DNA of 48,385 nucleotides from NCBI GenBank assembly GCA_028696165.1, contig JAQVHQ010000025.1:1-48385 (forward strand), written 5' to 3'. The DNA is from Lachnospiraceae bacterium. Lineage in GTDB: Bacteria > Bacillota > Clostridia > Lachnospirales > Lachnospiraceae. The notes under the pieces are model-generated. The model was given only the letters and a program-made list of their open reading frames with translations. It had not been told where the DNA came from and searched no databases. Numbering within the stretch: the first letter of the stretch is position 1; every line of letters starts with the position of its first letter. Shown piece by piece: positions 1 through 8,545 of the stretch. The position numbers were made by a program, and so were the translations under genes.

Positions 1-149
1 GGTCAGAATTAACTTACTAGCTAATTCATTCCGTTATTACTGTTTATAGGTTGTTCTTAATTGAACTCTTAATTTTGGAATTTTCGAGTTTTATGTGTTT
101 CACTGTTCAGTTATCAAGGTTCTTTTTTGTTGGTCCTCATCGAACCAGC
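1..149 (-). other. rRNA operon 5' leader with boxA-like antitermination site
   Basis: Read on the minus strand, 123..101 gives AGAACCTTGATAACTGAACA and following bases. This resembles the (T/A)GAnCnTTGAAAACTGAACA-type segment found in leaders and spacers of Firmicute rRNA operons. The leader then continues to the left edge. The identification rests on this motif and the tandem promoters; the 16S gene itself is not present. Confidence 0.6.
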
Positions 150-155
150 TCGTCT

Positions 156-184
156 ATCTTATCACAGTCATTTGCACTTGTCAA
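156..184 (-). promoter_or_regulatory. downstream rRNA-type promoter (P2)
   Basis: On the minus strand TTGACA (184..179) is followed by a 17-base spacer and TAAGAT (161..156), giving a start near 149. It lies just before a boxA-like leader, so it most likely drives an rRNA operon whose 16S gene lies beyond the left edge. No mature rRNA sequence is visible in the window. Confidence 0.75.
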
Positions 185-254
185 GAAGTTTTTTAAATTA
201 TTTATTTAACATCAACTTTTCAAATACTTCACACTGTTTTGCGACAGCTAGATA

Positions 255-283
255 ATAATATCATAGCAACCCTCCCATGTCAA
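255..283 (-). promoter_or_regulatory. upstream rRNA-type promoter (P1)
   Basis: On the minus strand there is a perfect -35 TTGACA (283..278), a 17-base spacer and a -10 TATTAT (260..255). Transcription would start near 248 and run leftwards out of the window. A second strong promoter lies about 100 bases downstream, the usual tandem layout ahead of an rRNA operon. Confidence 0.75.
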
Positions 284-370
284 CACATTTTTTAAAATTT
301 TCTCAATTTATTTTTCACCTCATATATTCACTCTATCTCCATCTAACATTCCATCCTTTCCACAAACTCA

Positions 371-620
371 GCTCCTAACCTCCCGTCCCCCTCAATCCCC
401 GTGGCCATCCTTTGGACACGCGCCTTTCCACCACAATCCCTCTCATTCCACGCCACAAATCCAGCTCCTAACCTCCCGTCCTCCTCAATCCCCGTGGCCA
501 TCCTTGGACACGCGCCTTTCCACCACAACCCTTTCTCATTCCACCCACAAATCCAGCTCCTAACCTCCCGTCCTCCTCAATCCCCGTGGCCATCTTTGGA
601 CACGCGCCTTTCCACCACAA
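371..620. repeat. three tandem ~93-bp direct repeats
   Basis: Copies begin with GCTCCTAACCTCCCGTCC at 371, 464 and 556, so the period is 93 then 92 bases. Each copy holds a small imperfect hairpin (GTGGCCA, a 4-5 base loop, TGGACAC with one G/A mismatch); the loop varies in sequence and length between copies while the arms are kept. Open frames across the repeat change phase between copies and match no protein I know, so I treat the block as non-coding. Confidence 0.85.
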
Positions 621-665
621 ACAAACTCAGCATCTCCTCTCACACTCTCCAACCGCTAACCACCA

Positions 666-950
666 GCCTTAACGCTTTCTCCCATTGGCAGGGGGTACAC
701 AGGATATATTTATTGATATGGAATAAGCTGATGAGAATCTTAGCGCGCAAAAGAGCCGATTTCATGGGCGAGAGGTGTTTACCAAAACACCTCTCGAAGG
801 CCCCCTGAAGTGTGTATGCATCAGCATACACGCTGAATGGGCCTGTTCCCATGAAATCGACTCTTTTGCACGCTTAGATTTCTCACAGCGAAATTCCCTA
901 TCAATAAATATACCTGTGTACCCCCTGCCAATGGGAGAAAGCGTTAAGGC
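666..950. repeat. 285-bp imperfect palindrome with nested hairpins
   Basis: The outer arms 666..768 and 848..950 are inverted copies of each other over about 100 bases, starting GCCTTAACGCTTTCTCCCAT and diverging inwards. The centre holds a perfect 12-bp stem with loop ACCA (769..796) and an 8-bp stem with loop ATCA (812..831). No open frame of note is present. It begins 16 bases past the stop of the histidine kinase, so it could act as a 3' structure or terminator, or be a MITE-like element. No target-site duplication is clear. Confidence 0.85.
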
Positions 951-965
951 GTCCCCCCTTCCATC

Positions 966-3455
966 TCACTCCACATACTTCGCCAACGTCTGATACAACT
1001 TCTGTGGTTCAATCGGCTTCGACAAATGATCATTCATCCCCACCGATTTCGACTCCCGCAGATTCTCCACAAAAGCATTCGCCGTCAAAGCAATAACCGG
1101 CACCCTCTTTGCATCATCTCTCGGCAAATTACGAATAACCTTCGTAGCCTCCAGTCCATCCAGCACCGGCATCCGAATATCCATGAGCACCGCTGCATAA
1201 TACCCCACTTCCGATTTCTGAAAAGCAGACACCCCTTCTTTCCCATCCTCCGCAATATCCACGATAATTCCCTGCTTCTCCAAAATCTTCTTTGCGATCT
1301 TTTGATTCAAAGGATGATCCTCGCACAACAACACCCGCTTCCCATGAAGAATCCTATGCAGTTCCTCTTCAGACTTCTCCTCATCATCCTGTGCATCCTC
1401 TATCAATTCCTGATTATCCTCATCTGTTTCCATTACCAGCTGTCTCTTACACGTCAAATCAACAACAAACTCTGTCCCTTCACCTTCAGCACTAATACAA
1501 TCAATCTCACCATCCATCAAAAGCACAATCTGCTTTGTAATAGATAATCCCAGACCAGTCCCCTCTTTTTCCGAATGCTCCTGCGCAAAAGGTTCATACA
1601 GCTTCTGCTGAAACTCCTCGCTCATCCCTATTCCATTATCTTTTACTTCTATTCTATAATCAATACTGCCTTCATGCACACGTTCCTTTACCCGGAGCCA
1701 TACAGTCCCATCTGTATCAGTAAATTTAACTGCATTCGAAAGCAAATTCACCACCACCTGGCTTAACTTCTGCTGATCACAAATCAAAACACTATTTGCA
1801 TCTTCCGGTATCTCCGTTATAAAATGGACATTCTTCATATCCGCGAGTTTCTTAATCATCGGAATCAGTTTCTTCCAAAACTCATCTGCCCGAATGACTT
1901 CTTCATGAAGTTCCATCTTCCCGCTGTTAATCTTCGTCATATCCAAAACTTCATTTATCAGCGTAAGTAAATATGACCCTGACGCATGAATCTGCTCAAG
2001 ATATCTGTCTTTTTCCACTTCACTGGCATTTTCCAACAATTCATGTGAAGAAAATCCAATAATTGCATTCATAGGTGTACGCATATCATGACTCATCTGA
2101 GAGAAAAATTCTGTTCGGGCCTGAGTTTCATTTACCGATTTGCTCAGTCCTTCAATAGCACTCACCAACTGATCAATCTCGTCTATTTCCAAACGTTCCA
2201 GCTGAATCTTCCCATCCGGCTTCATAGCCCGGACTTTCTGGGAAAGTCTCTTAATTGGCTGGGTAAGCAAATGACTGATAAAGAAAATCCCCAGGCACCC
2301 TACAGCAAGTACCAGAAAAGACGCAATAAACAACGTCTTTTTAACACTATCACTAACGCGAAACAACACCTTTTTCTCCACAATACCTATCAAGGCTAAT
2401 TTCTCATTTTCATGAAGTGTATTAGAATTATATATTTTCAAGTCACTGACAGTGCCGCACAACAACACATTATCTGCCGTATACTCAAACTCTTTTTCGT
2501 CCTTAATATTATCTATGGAAATAGCTTCAGAATCTCCCAATACTCTTTGAGAAAGCGCGCCTTCCTGGGAAACTATCTTCGCACTCTCATCACCTTCCTG
2601 ATACTGCACCAGTATATAGCTTCCTTGATTTTGTCCCTGCAGTTCCTCACTTGGCAACAAACTCTCTAAGTATTTTACAGTCAGTTCAATTCCCAGCACC
2701 CCATATGGATAACCCTCAGAATCTATAAGAGGAATAGAATAAGATACCACCTCTTGGTCATTGCCGCCATAATTGTGTATCCCATCAAAATAAGTAAGAT
2801 TATCATTATCCATAGAAGGATTATCATACGCTGCCTTTAAAGGCTCATAAAAATAATCGCCTTCGTCTTTTCCCTGTTCAAATTGATAGGTTGCCTCCCA
2901 CCATGAATCTAAAGAACAACCCACATTCGAAATAATCGTTGACGGACAACGTTCCACCAGCAGATCTTCTTTATTGGTATATCCCGAATTAATATCATAA
3001 TCGCGGATACATATCCCGTATTTTTCCTGCCTTCCAGAAGTTATATCCGTATATTTCTCCTGATTATTTAATATAAGGAATACCCCATTTACTCCATTCT
3101 TTCGCAACATAGAGATAAGCGTGCTGTTGGCTTCACTCAAAAAAGCTCTTTGCAGATTTACATCGTCATACACCGGCCAGTCATATTCCGTCTTATATTT
3201 TTCATAGAGTTCATCCAGCACATCATTATATACGTTCACATTAGACCACTTTGTATTAAACAACGTCTGAATCTCATCTTTTCGATTTACAACTCGTTCC
3301 GACAATATATCTTTTGCATTTTTATTCAATGCATCCTGAACTCCGCCGTAAAGTGTTGCAACATAAAATATAGCCGATTGAAGTATCATCAGGCAAAAAA
3401 TAGGAATAAATAATTTACGAAATATGGTCGTTGATTTTTTATTTAGTATTTTCAT
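966..3455 (-). CDS. hybrid sensor histidine kinase with C-terminal receiver
   Basis: Membrane sensor kinase of about 829 residues. Order seen: TM segment (~13-36), a ~330-residue extracellular region ending in a YGVLGIELT stretch typical of double-Cache sensors, second TM (~373-397), HAMP, HisKA with SHDMRTPMNAIIGF (phospho-His ~456), HATPase with NLLSNAVKFTD, DNGIGM and GTGLGLS, then a receiver domain with VLLCEDHPLNQ and VLMDIRMPVLDG. It has no DNA-binding output domain, so the signal probably passes to a separate protein or by phosphorelay. An upstream in-frame ATG at 3461 sits only 3 bases from the GAGG; the ATG at 3455 has 9-base spacing and is preferred. It follows a solute-binding lipoprotein gene by 36 bases, which suggests a ligand-sensing pair (inference). 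Confidence 0.9.
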   Translation of the reverse strand: MKILNKKSTTIFRKLFIPIFCLMILQSAIFYVATLYGGVQDALNKNAKDILSERVVNRKDEIQTLFNTKWSNVNVYNDVLDELYEKYKTEYDWPVYDDVNLQRAFLSEANSTLISMLRKNGVNGVFLILNNQEKYTDITSGRQEKYGICIRDYDINSGYTNKEDLLVERCPSTIISNVGCSLDSWWEATYQFEQGKDEGDYFYEPLKAAYDNPSMDNDNLTYFDGIHNYGGNDQEVVSYSIPLIDSEGYPYGVLGIELTVKYLESLLPSEELQGQNQGSYILVQYQEGDESAKIVSQEGALSQRVLGDSEAISIDNIKDEKEFEYTADNVLLCGTVSDLKIYNSNTLHENEKLALIGIVEKKVLFRVSDSVKKTLFIASFLVLAVGCLGIFFISHLLTQPIKRLSQKVRAMKPDGKIQLERLEIDEIDQLVSAIEGLSKSVNETQARTEFFSQMSHDMRTPMNAIIGFSSHELLENASEVEKDRYLEQIHASGSYLLTLINEVLDMTKINSGKMELHEEVIRADEFWKKLIPMIKKLADMKNVHFITEIPEDANSVLICDQQKLSQVVVNLLSNAVKFTDTDGTVWLRVKERVHEGSIDYRIEVKDNGIGMSEEFQQKLYEPFAQEHSEKEGTGLGLSITKQIVLLMDGEIDCISAEGEGTEFVVDLTCKRQLVMETDEDNQELIEDAQDDEEKSEEELHRILHGKRVLLCEDHPLNQKIAKKILEKQGIIVDIAEDGKEGVSAFQKSEVGYYAAVLMDIRMPVLDGLEATKVIRNLPRDDAKRVPVIALTANAFVENLRESKSVGMNDHLSKPIEPQKLYQTLAKYVE

Positions 3456-3491
3456 TTTCATATTCCTCTATCAAGCATATCTCGATATGTT

Positions 3492-4967
3492 TTATTTTTC
3501 TATAATAGAATCGACTTGTGCCGATACTGTTTTAAACCAATTATCGAAATATTCATCTGTTGAATACGGTGCTGCCGCCTCTTCTTTACTTTGTCCGGAT
3601 TCTATGGCTGCTACCACGGCCGCGCGGTCTGCCGCTGCCTTATCACCAAATGTTTTTTCCAAATAACTTCTTATATCTTTACTGCCATCAAATGGCTTGG
3701 ATGTGTAAGTTGTTTTATTCAGAAAGATATCTGCACTAATCAAAAGAGAATCCAATACATTCGTATCCTTATCAGACTCCACCGTAAAAGCATCCTTGAT
3801 GGCCTGCTCTGAATTAGCCTCGCTTTTCACTGGCGAATATCCTGAATTAATAGAAAATTCTATGTTTTGCTCTGCATCTGTAAACCACTTCATAAATTCA
3901 ACAGATGCCAATTCCTCCGCCTCCGAAGTTTTTAAAACTGCATACTCTGCTCCCTGTTGAACAGCCACATGTTCTACGGCATTTTCAAATTCTAATGGTG
4001 CATATATTCCCACCTGAATATCATAACTGCTGTCATCTGCATTTGTGACTGATGTAGGGATATAACCAGTGCCGGAAGTAGATCCTGTTAATGCTATAAT
4101 ACTGCCAGTCTTCATATCTTCGGAACGATAGCTTCCATAGGCTCCCATGTACCCATTAATATATGGAATATAGTAGTTATCCCACAAAGTTTTAAATGTA
4201 TCGCGATCCAAATCTACTTCTACGCCGTCTTCCCCCACTTTAAACATCTCGTGTCCAAGCTGTTTCGCACCTATATATATATAGTTTGCCAGTGCATCTC
4301 TTCCATATAGTGCTTTACCATCTTCAGCCACCGTCGGTGTAAGACTGTCTGTCCATTCATAATAAGCTTTAGAAGCTGCTGTCAGATCTTCTACCGAATC
4401 AATACTCTCAGAAGTGATTCCCGTAGCATCAGCAAACAATTTCCAATCTGTCTCATTTACCACAAAGTTCTCTGTAGACTTAAAGACAGGGAACATCATC
4501 AGCTTTCCACCTTCTGTAAATCGTCCTTCTTCCAGAAATCCGGGCACATATTCCTGCAATTCTTCCGGGGTAAAATAAGAATCCAGACTTATAATCGCAT
4601 CTTTTTCCTGAAGGATATATGCCGTCTCCGCATATACAGATACTATGGATGGCAGCTTCTGTGCACCCGCTTTTTCATCCACTGAATCAAGGAGAGAATC
4701 AACAAGGTTATCTATACTTCCCTGTCCTACTGACTGTACAACAATTCCCTTTTGTGCCCCTGCTGTTTCATTAAATGTATTTACCAGGTCTTCAAATGCC
4801 GCAAGCTGATCACCATTATAGTAATTCCATACAGTAATCGTCGTTGGATTATCCTTATCCAACAGCGCCTCTTTTTCATTTTTAGATTCCGTATTCTGAC
4901 AACCACTCATTCCCACAGTCACCAGTACAGCCATAAAGCCTGCCATTCCTCTTCTCCAGTAATTCAT
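3492..4967 (-). CDS. extracellular solute-binding lipoprotein (ABC family 1)
   Basis: Lipoprotein of about 491 residues of the carbohydrate-type solute-binding family. The N-terminus has a short charged stretch, a hydrophobic core and the lipobox MSGC (Cys ~23), so it should be anchored outside the membrane. The body has the usual SBP pattern (TITVWNYYNGDQLAAFEDL near the start; EFMKWFTDAEQNIEFS near the end). Three consecutive ATGs follow the GGAGG; the third, at 4967, has 8-base spacing and is preferred. No permease or ATPase gene is adjacent; the next gene is the hybrid kinase. It may present ligand to that kinase or work with a distant transporter. The substrate cannot be read from sequence. 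Confidence 0.88.
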   Translation of the reverse strand: MNYWRRGMAGFMAVLVTVGMSGCQNTESKNEKEALLDKDNPTTITVWNYYNGDQLAAFEDLVNTFNETAGAQKGIVVQSVGQGSIDNLVDSLLDSVDEKAGAQKLPSIVSVYAETAYILQEKDAIISLDSYFTPEELQEYVPGFLEEGRFTEGGKLMMFPVFKSTENFVVNETDWKLFADATGITSESIDSVEDLTAASKAYYEWTDSLTPTVAEDGKALYGRDALANYIYIGAKQLGHEMFKVGEDGVEVDLDRDTFKTLWDNYYIPYINGYMGAYGSYRSEDMKTGSIIALTGSTSGTGYIPTSVTNADDSSYDIQVGIYAPLEFENAVEHVAVQQGAEYAVLKTSEAEELASVEFMKWFTDAEQNIEFSINSGYSPVKSEANSEQAIKDAFTVESDKDTNVLDSLLISADIFLNKTTYTSKPFDGSKDIRSYLEKTFGDKAAADRAAVVAAIESGQSKEEAAAPYSTDEYFDNWFKTVSAQVDSIIEK

Positions 4968-5015
4968 CATCATATCCTCCGTATCGTATGTCATTCACTC
5001 CGTCAATGGCTTGCA

Positions 5016-5738
5016 TTAGAATAATTTCATAACTGTTGTAATCAAAAAATTGTGATCATATAAATAGCTCAAAAATGCGCTTTCATTCACCTGTTCCATC
5101 AGCTTCAGGCCCCACGGGGTACCGCAAAACAGTGTAAGCACCAAAAATCCAATCCATACCACAAGCATTCCCTGTACACCGCCAAGCACAAAGCCGCCCA
5201 ATCGGTTAATTCCATGAAGAATAGGCAGTCTGGTCATGATATCAAGGCTATAGACAATCAGTTTCAATATAATCTCTGCCAGTAAAAATGCTAACAGATA
5301 TGACAGACCATTAATCAGACCATTTGCCATATAAGCTGCTATATACCCAGAAAAGCTGTCCACATTCAGTAATTTATACACTTCATTGTTATTATTTTCC
5401 GACAAATAATTCTTCAAACTTTCCGGCAATGGCAGATTCTCAATAATCCCCATCTGTTCACTGGTTCCCAGTTCTATATTTTCATCGATATAATCTGTCA
5501 TCTTATTTTCTACCAACTGGCTGCATTTGTCCTCCACCGCCTGGTACACAGGCGTATGATTTTTTATCAGGTCACTGATATGCGGACTTAAAAATGATAT
5601 AAGAATCATCAGTAAAATCAAAGAAACCATAGCGAACGCCGTTCTCACCAGTCCTCTGCGAAATCCATTCAATATACTGAACACTAAAAAAATCAGTATT
5701 ACTATCAACAGCCAGTTTCCGTTTTCTAATATATCCAT
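5016..5738 (-). CDS. CvpA family membrane protein
   Basis: Membrane protein of 240 residues with four to five hydrophobic segments: NWLLIVILIFLVFSILNGF at the N-terminus, MVSLILLMILISFLS next, then two to three segments in the second half around LLAFLLAEIILKLIV and GMLVVWIGFLVLTLF. The N-terminal hydrophobic-RRG pattern and the internal NRLGGFVLGGVQGML stretch are typical of the CvpA (colicin V production) family. Its exact role is unsettled; family members are linked to envelope integrity. It lies 55 bases after DUF5711 and 48 bases before the lipoprotein gene, so co-transcription is likely. Confidence 0.85.
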   Translation of the reverse strand: MDILENGNWLLIVILIFLVFSILNGFRRGLVRTAFAMVSLILLMILISFLSPHISDLIKNHTPVYQAVEDKCSQLVENKMTDYIDENIELGTSEQMGIIENLPLPESLKNYLSENNNNEVYKLLNVDSFSGYIAAYMANGLINGLSYLLAFLLAEIILKLIVYSLDIMTRLPILHGINRLGGFVLGGVQGMLVVWIGFLVLTLFCGTPWGLKLMEQVNESAFLSYLYDHNFLITTVMKLF

Positions 5739-5793
5739 GTAAGTTCCCCTTTTGTATGCAAATTAATTGCGTTCTCTCCCCCATACATCATAC

Positions 5794-6999
5794 TTAATTC
5801 AATTTAATCGTTGTAAACCCGGATTCCAGCACCAACATATACTGATTGATTCCGGTTTTAAAAATGTCTGCGATATTACCCTCGTCCACAGTTCCGTTGA
5901 ACTTCTCAACCCCCTTTGTAGAGAAGATACAGATTTGTGCGTTATTTTGCATCAGTATCTGTCCATGATTCAATTTAATCGTAGTATACTGAATATTAAA
6001 ATCTTTGGTAAACACCTGTTTTCCATTTTTATTGTATAAAAATAGTGCAAACTGTTTGTCACCTTCATCGCTGGATGTGACAAACCCCACATAATCCTCA
6101 TCATAAAAAGTACTGATAATTTCTTTCTTCGTGGTTACAGTTGCCGCTTCCTTCGGCTCTGTCGCTCCTGTATATATGACAAATCCGTCATCGCGAAATG
6201 CGACAGAAGTAGTCTCATCCATATAAGCCACCTGTGGTACAAGTTTGTCTTCATATTGATATCCGCTTACGATGTTATCAATCTCGCCTGAATTGTCAGC
6301 TCCCAGATTATAGAATGCAACATGGCTTGTAGTCTTATCACCTTCCACGAACAGATAAGAAATCATAATTAGTGTTCCATCTTTTGAGATTGCCAAATCC
6401 ACAGGATACCCCGGACTGTCTATTCTTGTCTTTCCTGTTGCAATTACACTTCCATCAGATGCATAAAAATTAATCCAGGTAGTTTCCCCATCCTGTAAAA
6501 TTGCTCCAATAACTCCCTGAGTGGATACTCTGCATTTTAAAATCGGAAGTTCCGTAGTAACCTCACCTAAAGCTCCTTCGCCGTTGAAGATATAAATCTG
6601 ATTCCCTTGTTTTTCATAAACTGCCACAGTCTCCTCACATACATCTACCTCTGGATTTTCCATCTCAAATGTTTTATCCCACAACACATTTTCTTTTTTA
6701 TCAATAAGTGAAGCTCCATTTGCGCTGTAGCGGAAAATATTCCCGTTCATATCCTGATACCGGGTAGCTGCGGCATCCTGTTTTTCTGTAGAGCTTACAA
6801 CTTTGTATTTGTTATAATGATGGTAATCCCAGAATAATTTTCCACCCACCACGACAGCTATGGCTAACACAATCAATACCGCTGAACGAATAGCTGCCCG
6901 CTTCTTATGGCGCGCCACTCTTGTCTGATAGTTTTCCATACTTCTCGCACTTTTCTGTGATGCAGTTTTCCTTCTATTGTCTGTATTATTTGTACTCAT
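5794..6999 (-). CDS. DUF5711 family membrane-anchored protein
   Basis: 401 residues: basic cytoplasmic N-terminus (~1-37), one TM segment (AVLIVLAIAVVVGGKLFW, ~40-58) and a ~340-residue extracellular part. The latter has repeated beta-rich units such as GNIFRYSANGASLIDKKENV and DGTLIMISYLFVEGD that suggest a beta-propeller-like fold. It matches the DUF5711 proteins of Lachnospiraceae; function unknown. The start is supported by AAGGA seven bases upstream. A promoter fits just upstream (7085..7113), overlapping the end of the LysM gene. Probably envelope-associated, given its CvpA and LysM neighbours. Confidence 0.8.
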   Translation of the reverse strand: MSTNNTDNRRKTASQKSARSMENYQTRVARHKKRAAIRSAVLIVLAIAVVVGGKLFWDYHHYNKYKVVSSTEKQDAAATRYQDMNGNIFRYSANGASLIDKKENVLWDKTFEMENPEVDVCEETVAVYEKQGNQIYIFNGEGALGEVTTELPILKCRVSTQGVIGAILQDGETTWINFYASDGSVIATGKTRIDSPGYPVDLAISKDGTLIMISYLFVEGDKTTSHVAFYNLGADNSGEIDNIVSGYQYEDKLVPQVAYMDETTSVAFRDDGFVIYTGATEPKEAATVTTKKEIISTFYDEDYVGFVTSSDEGDKQFALFLYNKNGKQVFTKDFNIQYTTIKLNHGQILMQNNAQICIFSTKGVEKFNGTVDEGNIADIFKTGINQYMLVLESGFTTIKLN

Positions 7000-7084
7000 A
7001 GATTATTTCCTTATCCGTATTTTTGTTCTTAACATACTGTGCGTTTATCTGCAGTATGCCAGTTTTGCTTGCCACATATACTAG

Positions 7085-7113
7085 AGTATAACACACTCTT
7101 TTAAGGTAGTAAA
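7085..7113 (-). promoter_or_regulatory. probable promoter for DUF5711/CvpA genes
   Basis: Minus strand: TTTACT (7113..7108), 17-base spacer, TATACT (7090..7085) with TG one base upstream (extended -10). It overlaps the last codons of the LysM gene, which would allow separate expression of the downstream genes. Confidence 0.5.
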
Positions 7114-8414
7114 ATTATTTGTCCCGGGTAGATAAAATCCTGTGGTGTAATATCATTCAGCTGACAGATGTCTTCTACATGCCAAATATTTCCATAATGA
7201 CTCTTACTGATTGCATTAAGTGTATCTCCTTTTTTCACTACATAAGTCACCGCATTTGCATTCGACGAAATTTCTTCACTTTGATTTATCATATCCTCTC
7301 CGATAGTATTACGTCCAGCATTATTTTCTGCTAAATCCGCTAACATATTTGGTGGTTCTGCATCTGCTAATGCAGCATCCTGGTTTTCTGGCATCTGACT
7401 TTCTGTTGTCGATTCTTCTATTATCTGCCCCTCTGTTGTCTGATTTTCTATTTTCTGATTCTCCGTTGTTTGATTTTCTGCTGTTTGATTTTCTGCTGTC
7501 TGATTCCCTGCTGCCTGATTCCCTGCCGTCTGATTCCCTACTGCCTGATTCCCTGCTGTTTGTGTTTCTACTGTTTGATTTTCTTCCGAACTGCTCTCTT
7601 CCTGTGCCTGCAGATAAACCACCATTTTTTCCAGCGATTTCATCTTCTCATAATTTTCAGCAAATTTCACCCCAACTATAATCAAAGTTGCTGCCAGACA
7701 TGCACCACAGGCATATAAGAATAAAGGTTTCTTCCTATACTCTTTTGAATTCTGACCTGCTAAAACCCGCCTGAATTTTTCCACTGCCTGATCCTGAATT
7801 TCTTCCTTCCCAGCTTTTGGTTTCAACAAGTTGCAGGCAATCATATACGTCTGCATGGGCTCGTTTTTCTCATAATATATATAATACCCTTTTTGTTTTT
7901 CCAGCCGTTCTTCTTCTAGCAGATAAAAATTTTCTTCCTTTTCCAACGAATCCATGGCAAATAAAACTTTTTTATCTTCACCAAAGTAATGAAGATGGGT
8001 TCTATATATATCACTGTCCGTTTCCATAGACAAATCCGGGCCCAAGAGAAACCAGCCAATTACTTCCTGTCCCGAAAAATGTTCTTTAATTGTACTGTAA
8101 ATGCCATCCCACATCTGTTCTTCAAGCAGCACACAGTCTGCACTGACTTCTACTGCCTCCACGCGAAAACATCCGCGAATAAAAAAATAGGCGACCTGAT
8201 TTTGCCACTTGCACTCCCCCAACAGGATAGCAACTCTCCCGGTCCCCATGCTTTCCTTAATCATATTCATCAAATACGTATATACATAATCCTCAACGTA
8301 AATCTTTCTTTGTTCTGGTATATCCCCTATCTGTCTGATGTTTCTTGGTATATGAAAATACCCCTCTTCTTCTGATGCGTCGGTTTCTCCGTTTTGATAT
8401 AATATTTCTATCAT
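7101..8414 (-). CDS. membrane protein with degenerate MPN-like domain and C-terminal LysM
   Basis: 437 residues. The N-terminal ~36-165 resembles an MPN (JAB1/Mov34) domain: IYVEDYVYTYL, VAILLGE, then VIGWFLLGPDLSMETDSDI. The last stretch aligns with the JAMM GW-H-S-H-P...S..D signature, but both His are replaced (L and G), so it should not bind zinc or cleave. A TM segment follows (~231-249, PLFLYACGACLAATLIIVG), then a low-complexity linker of five-residue NQTAG/NQTAE repeats (~279-330) and a LysM peptidoglycan-binding domain (~391-437, VVKKGDTLNAISKSHYG). Predicted topology is MPN inside, LysM outside. The MPN assignment is my reading of motifs; LysM is clear. The start is supported by AAAGGGGTG upstream. 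Confidence 0.8.
   Translation of the reverse strand: MIEILYQNGETDASEEEGYFHIPRNIRQIGDIPEQRKIYVEDYVYTYLMNMIKESMGTGRVAILLGECKWQNQVAYFFIRGCFRVEAVEVSADCVLLEEQMWDGIYSTIKEHFSGQEVIGWFLLGPDLSMETDSDIYRTHLHYFGEDKKVLFAMDSLEKEENFYLLEEERLEKQKGYYIYYEKNEPMQTYMIACNLLKPKAGKEEIQDQAVEKFRRVLAGQNSKEYRKKPLFLYACGACLAATLIIVGVKFAENYEKMKSLEKMVVYLQAQEESSSEENQTVETQTAGNQAVGNQTAGNQAAGNQTAENQTAENQTTENQKIENQTTEGQIIEESTTESQMPENQDAALADAEPPNMLADLAENNAGRNTIGEDMINQSEEISSNANAVTYVVKKGDTLNAISKSHYGNIWHVEDICQLNDITPQDFIYPGQIILLP
7425..7580 (-). repeat. 15-bp coding repeats (NQTAG/NQTAE units)
   Basis: About ten 15-base units encode NQ-x-x-(G/E) pentads in the linker of the LysM protein. The unit is an exact multiple of three, so copy-number change would keep the frame. 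The DUF6128 gene near 19.7 kb carries a related NQTE tract. Confidence 0.8.
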
Positions 8415-8498
8415 GCCATCACCCCTTTAGGATTCAGCATATCATATTCCTTGTGCAGATTTTGACGAAGCAGGGCTAAGCGCACTTATTTTTTCCGC

Positions 8499-8545
8499 AA
8501 AAAAGAACAGATTCCATTCATATATGATGAAATCTGTTCTTTTTT
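8499..8545 (-). terminator. intrinsic terminator after the HD gene
   Basis: A perfect 15-bp stem (8499..8513 with 8531..8545) flanked by A and T runs, so it could act on either strand. It overlaps the last bases of the HD-domain stop codon and ends the minus-strand transaldolase/transketolase/HD unit. Confidence 0.85.

Noticed and set aside
343-528. Minus-strand 61-residue frame over the 93-bp repeats
   Set aside because: It exists only because the first period (93) is a multiple of three; the next copy shifts phase, there is no ribosome site, and no family is recognisable.
371-620. CRISPR array
   Set aside because: Only three long copies, no variable spacers of constant length, no cas genes.
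401-808. Plus-strand 135-residue frame from the repeats into the palindrome
   Set aside because: Runs across two unrelated repeat structures, has no ribosome site and is rich in Pro/Ser/His from repeat translation.
666-950. Insertion sequence
   Set aside because: No transposase frame and no clear target-site duplication; a MITE remains possible but is not shown.
7349-7681. Plus-strand frame rich in Leu/Phe/Asp repeats
   Set aside because: Antisense shadow of the NQT repeat linker of the LysM gene.
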